From positions 1-49,480 of the forward strand of contig JAQXPH010000039.1 in assembly GCA_029100545.1 (NCBI GenBank): a stretch of DNA of 49,480 nucleotides, in the 5' to 3' direction. The DNA comes from a bacterium (lineage in GTDB: Bacteria > Bacillota_I > Bacilli_A > RF39 > UBA660). The notes below the pieces were generated by a model, which saw nothing but the letters and a program-made list of their open reading frames with translations, had not been told where the DNA came from and ran no database searches. Positions 27,206 through 36,400 of this stretch are shown here, one piece after another (within the stretch, counting starts at the first letter, position 1; every line of letters begins with the position of its first letter). Made by a program: the position numbers and the translations under genes.

Positions 27206-27714
27206 AATTTTCCTTTTTCTTTCTCTTCTGGTTTATAAGATAAACATAAATTAAGAAGTAATATAAATATACACATACTAATAATTATTTTGGGAGTTAA
27301 TAAAATAGATTTTATTACTCCAAGATTAGGTAAAACTTTTACAACTTTGCCAATAATCATACTTTTGCTAATTTTTTTATCAGTACTATTATTTGCATCA
27401 CCTTGGGTAATAATCTCATCACCATTAATTTTAATTATTCTATGCGTAATAAATGTATTTTCTTCTTTATAAGTAATTATATCGCCTTCACTAATATTAT
27501 CAGTATTTTTAACAATTATATAATCATTAATACTTAATGTAGGTTCCATACTACCAGTGACAATTTCAAATATACTATAACCAAATGTAGATACATAGTC
27601 TTTATGATATATCTTAACTAATATCGTTTTATATAATAAAAAAAGAACTAATAATGTAATAATAAATGTAAATATATTCATAATTATAGAAATAATTTTT
27701 TTAAATACTTTCAT
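27202..27714 (-). CDS. sipW: SipW-type (Ser/His) signal peptidase I, fibre operon 1
   Basis: A 170-residue membrane protease. Membrane segments are at about 10-33 and 141-158. The catalytic Ser55 is in IVTGSMEPTL and His91 in FITHRII, the SipW/ER-type dyad; ITQGDANNSTD is the conserved box after it. The enzyme should cut the YAWF/AxA signals of the surrounding TasA-like proteins on the outer face of the membrane. Genes on both sides encode exported small proteins, with an overlap of 4 bases downstream and a 24-base gap upstream. Assignment is firm; substrates are inferred. Confidence 0.9.
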   Translation of the reverse strand: MKVFKKIISIIMNIFTFIITLLVLFLLYKTILVKIYHKDYVSTFGYSIFEIVTGSMEPTLSINDYIIVKNTDNISEGDIITYKEENTFITHRIIKINGDEIITQGDANNSTDKKISKSMIIGKVVKVLPNLGVIKSILLTPKIIISMCIFILLLNLCLSYKPEEKEKGKL

Positions 27715-27738
27715 TTTATTATCACCACTATTAATCCT

Positions 27739-28308
27739 TTATTGTGTAAATTGTTTAACTTCTATAGTAATTGGAATTAATAAATTCACATCTTTATCTA
27801 ATCCAATTATACTATCAGAATCATTATTATCTTCATTATTAACCCATTTAATATAAAATCTAATATTATGAACAATATTTTGTTTTATTTCATTGAGTAA
27901 TATTTTACCATTATAAGTTCCATCTTCAGACATAATAACTTCATGCCCATTTATTTCTTCAACTTGTTCAATAATAATATTATTTAAAGAACTTAAATCT
28001 AATTTTAAATTATAAGATATTGAAACATCAGTATCTTGAGGATCAATTTCAATATCAAAATATCCACCTACTCCTGGTGCTATTTTCCCTTGTGCAACAT
28101 GAGTATTGACATCAGGAACAAAACTATCGATTATAAAATCTTCAGAACTATTAATATTGTTATTATTAATATTTATATTCCATTTAGCTACATCAGGTTT
28201 AACTACCATACTTTTATTTGTTTCAAATAATGCATATGAACTATTAATAAAATATACAAAAATGCCTAATGTTAATATAATTAATAAATAAAATAATTTA
28301 TTCTTCAT
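27739..28308 (-). CDS. TasA/camelysin-like small surface protein (family B)
   Basis: A 189-residue exported protein with a signal segment at 5-22 followed by SSYALFETN, a SipW-type cleavage context. The mature part is strand-rich with VAKWNININNN, IAPGVGGYFDIEID and RFYIKWVNNE. The same three blocks occur in the plus-strand gene 40252-40827 (VARWKIIVNNE, IAPTSEGYFDLIID, RVYIYWDDSE), so the two are paralogues. It overlaps the inactive peptidase paralogue by 11 bases and is followed by the active peptidase, a tight trio that suggests joint production. Confidence 0.78.
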   Translation of the reverse strand: MKNKLFYLLIILTLGIFVYFINSSYALFETNKSMVVKPDVAKWNININNNNINSSEDFIIDSFVPDVNTHVAQGKIAPGVGGYFDIEIDPQDTDVSISYNLKLDLSSLNNIIIEQVEEINGHEVIMSEDGTYNGKILLNEIKQNIVHNIRFYIKWVNNEDNNDSDSIIGLDKDVNLLIPITIEVKQFTQ

Positions 28309-28828
28309 CTGGCTTTTTTATTTCTTGAATTATCATAAAAATTTCATAAATAAAGAATATTAAAATAGGAAATATTATAATAAATAAAAATCCAAGTCTT
28401 GACTCTAATATATTTAAAACACTACCAACATTATGATATACTTTACTAGTTGAAGTTTTACCAATAAAATATTCTTGATTAAGAGCATAATTACCATTCA
28501 TAGTATATATTGCTTCTTTACTATTAAGATTTTGTTTGTCAATGACATTACCAATATTAATATCAACTGTATTTTTATCAATAACATCATAAAAGAATAT
28601 CTTATCACCTTTATTTACTTCATTACTACTATTTTTAGTTACAATTATTAAATCACCTTTTTTGTATGTTGGATTTAAATTATCATCTTTAACAATAATT
28701 AATGACTTATCACCAAATTCAGTAACTTTATAATCATTATAATTTAATAAACAAATTGTTAATGTAATAGCAATAATACTATATATTGTTACTAGTATAA
28801 TTCCTAATATTTTTAGTACTTTTTTCAC
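28298..28828 (-). CDS. Catalytically dead SipW-type signal-peptidase paralogue, operon 1
   Basis: A 176-residue protein with the overall plan of the neighbouring SipW peptidase: a membrane segment at 8-29, a GDLIIV beta block and a C-terminal membrane segment. The nucleophile block SGSMEPT is replaced by KDDNLNPTYKKGD, placing Asn50 at the Ser position, and the THR(I/V) block is replaced by DINIGNVI, so the His is lost too. The gene is intact with a good start and overlaps its neighbour by 11 bases, arguing for a kept non-enzymatic role such as chaperone or substrate scaffold. Its tail (SRLGFLFIIIFPILI) matches the other dead paralogue at 46541. Confidence 0.75.
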   Translation of the reverse strand: MKKVLKILGIILVTIYSIIAITLTICLLNYNDYKVTEFGDKSLIIVKDDNLNPTYKKGDLIIVTKNSSNEVNKGDKIFFYDVIDKNTVDINIGNVIDKQNLNSKEAIYTMNGNYALNQEYFIGKTSTSKVYHNVGSVLNILESRLGFLFIIIFPILIFFIYEIFMIIQEIKKPDEE

Positions 28829-28867
28829 TTTCTACCACCACATTCTAAGTATAACATATTAAATATG

Positions 28868-30322
28868 CTATTGCAATTCATTTGCAATATTAATAAAATT
28901 AATTTTTTCATCAGTTATATTATACTTTTCTAAATATTTACTTTCTATAATAATTTTTATATTTTTAATTAATCCATCTATATTATCAAGATTAAGCATT
29001 TCTTTATTCAAATTATAACCATATAAATTATATTTATCTATTATTATAAATTCTATATCTTTATTATCATTAATCCATAAATTAGTTATTAAATTATTAT
29101 AAGGATAATATACTAAATCAAATAATTTTTTATAATATAAATCATAATCATAATCTTTTTCTTTAAATAACTCAATTAAAAAATTATAATTAGATAAAGC
29201 AAGTAATAATATATCATATATAGTTGTATCATCTTTTAATGATATAATAATTTCATTAAAATAGCTTTTTTCTAAATTTTCATATAAATTTTCAAGATTA
29301 TTTATATTATTATTAATTAAATTATTATAATAATCTATCTTATCTTGTTTATTTTTAGAAATAAGATAATATATTTTTTTATTTTCTTTAAATAATTTTT
29401 TTTCATTTTTTTGAATTTCTTTTTTAGTTTTTAAATATACACCTTTATTTTGATCTTTTTTTTGATAAATATCTTTTATACTATGAATAATAAAACTAAG
29501 TTCATTAAAATATTTATATTCTATTAAAGAATGATATAACTCTTTAGCATCATTTTCATTATATTTATCATTAAAAATACTTTTTTCTAAACTAACTGCA
29601 TTATTATAATCTTTAATATTTTTATTTTTGTTTATAAAACTATTTAAAATAGTATATTTATCACTTTCTATTAAATTTTCATATGTAATTAATAAATCTT
29701 TATAAAGATTCACAGTATTATCTATATTTAAAGTATTATAATAATTATTAAATCTTTTTTCATTTAAATAATATAAATATTTAAAATTTAAAGATATATG
29801 TGTAATTATATCAGGACATTTCCAATAAATTGAATCAAATAATTCTTTTGTAATACATCCAGTATCTAAAAATACTTTCATTATTTCATGTGTATAATAA
29901 CTATAATTAAAATCTTCTTTATTTAATATAATATCTACATTTTTAAAAACCTCAAAAATATTTTTTATTGTATTATTAATACTATCTAAATCAGTTTTAT
30001 AATAATGAGTTAAATTATATAAATATTTATCTAAATGGCTTTTTTCATAGGCAGATGCATATGGATTTGATAATATAATTTTATTTTTTAAAGATAAAAT
30101 ATTATTATTTAATGAAGATATTTTTTCATTTTTATTTATATTACAATATTTATCTTTTCTTTTTTTTATTTCTTTAATAATACTATTTTTTATTTCATTT
30201 TGTTCAAGTATTATTTCATTAATTTTTTCAATATATATTTTTTTATTTTTGTCATTATTTTTAGGAAGTGCTGAAAGCATTTCTTTATAAGTTTCTATTT
30301 TTTTTAAATATTCATTAAGCAT
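28868..30322 (-). CDS. Large Asn/Lys/Tyr-rich helical protein, unknown function
   Basis: A 484-residue protein with no signal peptide or membrane segment. The first 70 residues and about 290-350 are charged coiled-coil regions. The rest is helical and rich in Tyr, Asn and Lys (YYNNLINNNINNLENLYENL), without motifs I recognise. It lies between a 35-residue small ORF (8-base overlap) and the dead peptidase gene (39-base gap), downstream of the giant repeat protein. Position suggests a cytoplasmic partner of the export or assembly system. No function can be claimed. Confidence 0.65.
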   Translation of the reverse strand: MLNEYLKKIETYKEMLSALPKNNDKNKKIYIEKINEIILEQNEIKNSIIKEIKKRKDKYCNINKNEKISSLNNNILSLKNKIILSNPYASAYEKSHLDKYLYNLTHYYKTDLDSINNTIKNIFEVFKNVDIILNKEDFNYSYYTHEIMKVFLDTGCITKELFDSIYWKCPDIITHISLNFKYLYYLNEKRFNNYYNTLNIDNTVNLYKDLLITYENLIESDKYTILNSFINKNKNIKDYNNAVSLEKSIFNDKYNENDAKELYHSLIEYKYFNELSFIIHSIKDIYQKKDQNKGVYLKTKKEIQKNEKKLFKENKKIYYLISKNKQDKIDYYNNLINNNINNLENLYENLEKSYFNEIIISLKDDTTIYDILLLALSNYNFLIELFKEKDYDYDLYYKKLFDLVYYPYNNLITNLWINDNKDIEFIIIDKYNLYGYNLNKEMLNLDNIDGLIKNIKIIIESKYLEKYNITDEKINFINIANELQ

Positions 30323-30422
30323 TTTTTACCTCATTTTCTAATGATTTCAAAAAATTTTCTAATTCCTTTAAACAAATAATAAGTTCATTATCACTAAGAT
30401 TTTCTATTTCTTTTTGTGTCAT
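30315..30422 (-). CDS. Small 35-residue ORF between giant protein and helical protein
   Basis: This ORF is too short for the track. ATG at 30422 has AAAGGAAG seven bases upstream. It encodes MTQKEIENLSDNELIICLKE and 15 more residues and ends by overlapping the start of the 484-residue gene by 8 bases. The acidic-basic helix pattern suggests a short amphipathic coiled coil. It lies 13 bases after the giant gene. It could be a true microprotein or a translational-coupling leader. Unknown function. Confidence 0.5.
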   Translation of the reverse strand: MTQKEIENLSDNELIICLKELENFLKSLENEVKNA

Positions 30423-30435
30423 TTTTACTTCCTTT

Positions 30436-33400
30436 CTATTTTATTATCATATATTCATACGTATCGCCTATTTTATTATCGCCATCATATAAACTAACAA
30501 GTATTTTATAAGTACCACTTACAAGACTATCTTTCATCATTAAATTATATTCTAGACCATCTATTGGATTAGTAGATAAAATATATTCATTTGGATTTAT
30601 AGTATTTGCAAAATTATTTGTTACATAGTTTTTAAGATCAACTTCTTCATATTCATAAGTATATATATTATCATATTTTCTTCTTAATAATTTAATTCTT
30701 AAATTAGGATTAGTTAAATTTGAATTATAATATACTTTAAATAAATAGAAATTATTACCCAAATATGTATTACCAGTAGTTTTATCCACTAACATAATAT
30801 TATCTTTAGCATTTATTTTAAGACCATAAGGTGTATCAATAATATGAACATTAAATTCAATTTGTGTTGGTGATACACTACTATAATATATACCATCATA
30901 ACTACCAAATGCCTCTAATACTATTTTATAATCTCCAGTTGCAAGACTACTTGTACCTGTATCAAAATTAATATAACTTAAAACATTACCTATTTTTTCA
31001 CTTATTTTAATTCTAGTAATACCACTTGAGTTTGGATAATAAGTTGAGTTTTTATAAGTAAAACTTACTCCCATTAAATCTTGAGCACTTAATAAATTAT
31101 TGTTTTCATCATAAATAGATATTTTAAGTCCTAATTTTTCATCATTATATGTGGTATCTTTAACTATATCTTCTTCAACAAAATCATTTGTTATAGTCAT
31201 AAGAGCACTATCAGATAAATAAATATTTGTTTTATCTATAGTTCCAGTTATATCAATATATGCATCAGAAGATGTATACAAAGAATACTTTAAAGTTTGT
31301 TGTTCAATTCCTAATACACTTATTAAGGTTTGATCATCAGAATTTCTAAGTTCAATTAATAAGGTTTTATCACTTACGTTTTCTGTAATATTTGTATCTA
31401 TAAAATCAACAATAAAAATAAATTCCTCATCAGCTACTTTAGTAATTGAATCATAATAATTATTATTATATTGACTATCATCATATTTATTAGAACTTGA
31501 TGTACTACCCATTTTAATAAAATTAGATAATTTATACGAGCATTCTTGATATAAATTATATTCAGCACTGGTTTGATTAAACATAGCCTCATCTACAATA
31601 TAATAATAATATATTGGATTTTGAGTATCATGTAAATCAATCATCGTTATTTTTGTGCCAACAGGAAGAACATATGTTGATACAAGACTACGATAATATC
31701 CTGTTTTATATGGGCTTGTATCACTTTCCATATATAATGAATAGTAAGTTGAAAAACTTGATTTTGTTGTTATATTAACACTACTTGTTGGAAACATTTC
31801 ATAATTTTTTCCTGGTGTAATTGTTCCTTCATAATCATTTGTATTATATAATGCTTTTGATAAATTAACATTAATATTAATTCTTTCTACATTATTATTT
31901 AAATCATCAATTGGTGTAATAGCCACTAAAGAAATTGTAATGCTTCCCATATCACCAGAAGTTTTGATATTTTTAGAATGATATAAATAAAATACAAATG
32001 ATGGTACACTATTTAAATTTTCTTTAATATAGTCAATTGTTCCTGTAACATTTACATCTCCTTCAGTAATAAAATTACTACTTCCATTTGTTAGCCAACC
32101 AGTTGTACTATTTTTCATATTAATTCCAAAAATATTATCAGCATCTTCTTCATTAGCGGCAACTCTTGGAATATCCTTATAATTAACTAGTTCAATATTT
32201 TCATTTAAATTACCAAAATTAACTCCTAAAATAGAAAATGTTGTATTAGGATTAGTATGATTTATTAATGGAAGTTCTTTAGCACCTAAAGTTGAATATT
32301 TTGAAGCTGTTAAATCAACCTCATAAGATGCTACTACCTCGCCAATTGTCCACATATAAAAGTCTGAATCTGCAGGAGTTGGTTCAATATATTTAATAAT
32401 AACTTTATTATCTTCTGCAGCATAATTTGAATAAAAGCCATTAACTTTTATATCATGATTAGTTAAATGTTTTCCTAAAACATAACTACCATCAGTAAAA
32501 TAATATATATCTCCCGAAGAAATAGTTTGATTATATGTATAATCATCATATAATGCTGTAACTATATTACCATTATTCAAAGTAAACATTCCAAAAAATG
32601 TCATACCTAAAACTTCTCCATATTCTGTAACATTTTCATTTGTAGCAATATTTAAATTTTTACCAGCTAGCATATATAACCGATTATTTACATTTCTTGA
32701 AAAAGTTTCAGTTTCATTATCAATTGTTGCATATGCAATATTATCATTTTCATCAACACTTATAAATTTTTTTACTAAATTTGCTCCAGTTTGTAAATAT
32801 AATGAACTATTATTTTTCATAATTAATTCATCTAATCTACTTAATGAAAATAATACATTTGAATACTCATTTGTTCTATCTGTAGCACCTGCAAGTAAAA
32901 TATAACTATTATTTAAAGTAACTTTACTAGCTCTTTGTATTGATACATTTCGCATTACATTATTTTTTGTTCCATAATTATATATATTTATATAACTATA
33001 TCCTTGGGTAGATGAAGCATTACCACTACCAAAAATAGAACCAGAAATTACTAAATTATTATGATTGTTTCCATCTATATTTATAACAATTCCTTTAGTA
33101 ACACTTATAAAAGTAAAATCATATATTTCACTTCCTGAAGCATTTGCTTCTCCACCACCAAAAACTGTACCACCAATTGATATATCACTTTTTATTAAAG
33201 ATGGATTACTAACTTTGTCTATTCCAATATTCACTGTAGTATAGCCATATAGTACGGATGTATTTGCTCCACCATATACATTTTTACCAATAGTTGCTCC
33301 GGCAATATTTACAATACTTTGTGAATTATTGTTTGCACTATTTCCTGTTTGAGCAGCATTTCCACCACCAAAAACATGATTAGTAATAATTGAATTATTA

Positions 33401-36400
33401 TCAATATCTAAATTTGTATTTCCATAAACTATGGCAGTTGTACCATTACCTCCAGCATATGCACTGTTAGAAATATTAACATTTGTTAAATATACGTATG
33501 TATTTTGTTTAACAATTGCGGCATTTCCACCACCATATATACTATCTAATACAGTAGATGAAGAAAGTTTTAAATTTGTATTTTTTTCAACAAGTCCTAA
33601 ATTACCTCCACCATATACGTTTGTAGTTTGAGTATTATCTACAATGACAACATTGACATTTCCATTAACTTTGGCTGGATTTAACTCACCAGTTGTATCA
33701 CCAGAAACAACTGAATCAACTCCGTTTCCTGCACCATAAATACTTTGATTAATATTTGATGAACTAATATTTAAATTAATATTTCCTGTAGTGAGTGCTG
33801 CATTAGCACCTCCATAAACGTTTTTAGCATTTACATTAGTTAAATTTAATGTTATTACATCTTGCGTATCAGTGCTACCAACTTCTGCTTTATTTCCTGC
33901 TCCATAAATATCTTCAGTTACAGTAGAATTACTAATATTTGCTGTAATAACGCCATTAACAGTTCCCTGGTTTCCACCGCCAAATACATTGCCATAAATA
34001 TAAGTATTATTATCTATTAAAAGATTAATATTATTATTTACACTCGCTTTGTTTCCACCACCATAGACATAACCATTTGCACTTTCACTACCTATAGTAG
34101 AAGATAAAACAGAAACATTACTATAATTAACACTTGCTTCATTACCACCACCAAATAGTGAATTTGTTACTGATACATTATTTATATTCACATTTGCAAT
34201 ATCACACTGAGCTTTATTACCTCCACCATAAATATTATCAACAATACCAGTTGTAAGATTAATATGAGAATTAGTTAAAAAGCCTCCTTCGTTATTTGCA
34301 CCATAAATATTATTTACTTTTATTTTGGATGAATATTTATTATTATTACTATCTGTACCAATAAAATAAACACTATAGATTACAAAATCATCATATTCTA
34401 CATCAGAAAAAGCATGAAAATCAAATGAATAACTTGAACCACTACTTATTATATTAGTTCCATAATATTGATTTTTTTCTGTTATTAAATAACCACCATT
34501 AATTTTTTCAATATAAGCACTTGACCAATTAGCTCCGATAACCCCTTCACTAGTCATAATAAATAAATTCCAATTAGTAATATCTGATGAACTTTGATTT
34601 GATATTTCAACTTGAATATTTTGTGATGATGTATGGTTAGTAGGATATTGTGAACTTTCAGCAAATGAAACGGAAACATCAATATTATCATTAACTTGTG
34701 CTCCTGTTATATTTGAAATATATGAATCTGTAACATCACCACTTAGATTAGAACCACCATAAACATTTCCAATAACAGATGATCCTATATTAACATTTGA
34801 AGTTGTAAGACCTGCTTCACTTCCACCACCATAAATATTAGAAATTCCACCAGAAAATGCATTTATATTTGAAATTCCAGTGGTTGCTTTTAGTCCACCA
34901 CCATAAACGTTATTAATATATTTTCCATATATACTTACATTTGTTTCATTTACAAAGCCACCTTCATTATTTGCACCATATACACTATCAATTATTCCAT
35001 CATTAATTGTTATATTAGTAATAGGTATATCACCATTTTTATTAGAGCCACCAAACACATTTGAAACATCTGAATTAATTTCAACATTAGTGCTTTGTGA
35101 AACAGAAGTTTTTTCACCACCACCAAATACAGTAGTAATATTTCCACCATTAACTGTAATATTAGTTGTACTAGTCTGGCCACCTTCATTATTACCACCA
35201 TATAAAGTATTACAATTTCCTCCAGTGGTAATAACATTTGATGTAGCTACATCACCAGATAAGTTAGATCCACCAAATATATATGTACTAGTTCCTCCAT
35301 TTAAATATACATTAGTAATGCTTGCTCCAGTTTCATTACCACCACCATAAGTATTGGTTATTTCTCCACCATTTATAGTAACTGAAATTGTTCCATTAGG
35401 GCTTCCTTTTTTATCATTACCACCAAATACATTATTAATAGTACCATCATTAATAATAACTGAAGTATTTCCTAAAACATATGGAGTATAATCTGCACTT
35501 CCTTGACCTCCACCAAATACATTATTAATTATACCTTTGTTAATTGTTACAGAAGTATTATCAGCACTTAAATTAGTTGAATTAGTTATTCCATTAACTG
35601 TACCAAAAGCACTACCACCATAGACAGCTTCATTAATAATTGGAATATACTGATTTTCAGCATTACCAATTATAATATTTACTTCTTTTTGAACATAAGT
35701 TCCATTAGAATTATTATCAATTCCTCCGCGTCCACCACCATAAACAGACGAAGAAATTTCACCACCTGCAACTAAAATATCAACATTACCATAAATAGTT
35801 CCTTCTTCATTACTTCCACCATATAAGCTACCAATAATAAGACCGTTATACATTTCAATTGATATAGAAGCACTTTTTCCACTAGATCCAGCACCATTTT
35901 TATTTCCCCCACCATAAACAGAACCTTTAATTATTCCATTATTAATAACTATATTAGTTGTCGAAGAAGATGAACTACTACTTATTCCAGTAGCACCGTA
36001 ATTACCCCCACCATAAACATTTTGATTTATTATAGCATTTTCATCAATAATTATAGTTGAATTATCACAAGAACCTATTGAATCAGCAGATGAATTTCCA
36101 TTACCATTTCCAAATACACTACCTGCTTCAGCACCCCATAATGTCAAGTTTCTTTCAATATATTCTTCATTTCCAATTACACTATTTCCCCCAATATAAA
36201 CATAAGTACTACCATTTAAAGTACCATCACCTGCTGAACCTTCCTCTCCATTTGAACCACCAAAAACACTATAATTAACTATACCACCAGTAACTTGAAC
36301 AATTCTATTACCATATGTTGCAGATAATCCAGCTCCTGCTGTAATCATATCAACCGTTCCACCAGTCATATAAATATAAATATCATTTTGATTACTTCGA

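Noticed and set aside
28298-28828. Annotating both weak SipW-like proteins as functional signal peptidases
   Set aside because: The Ser and His blocks are replaced; only fold and length are kept.
33431-36278. Repeated CCACCACCATA-like strings on the plus strand, and several ORFs on both strands in this area, resembling a repeat array
   Set aside because: They are the reverse complement of YGGGN codons of the giant protein; spacing is irregular, and there is no CRISPR repeat-spacer structure. The track ORFs here are shadows.
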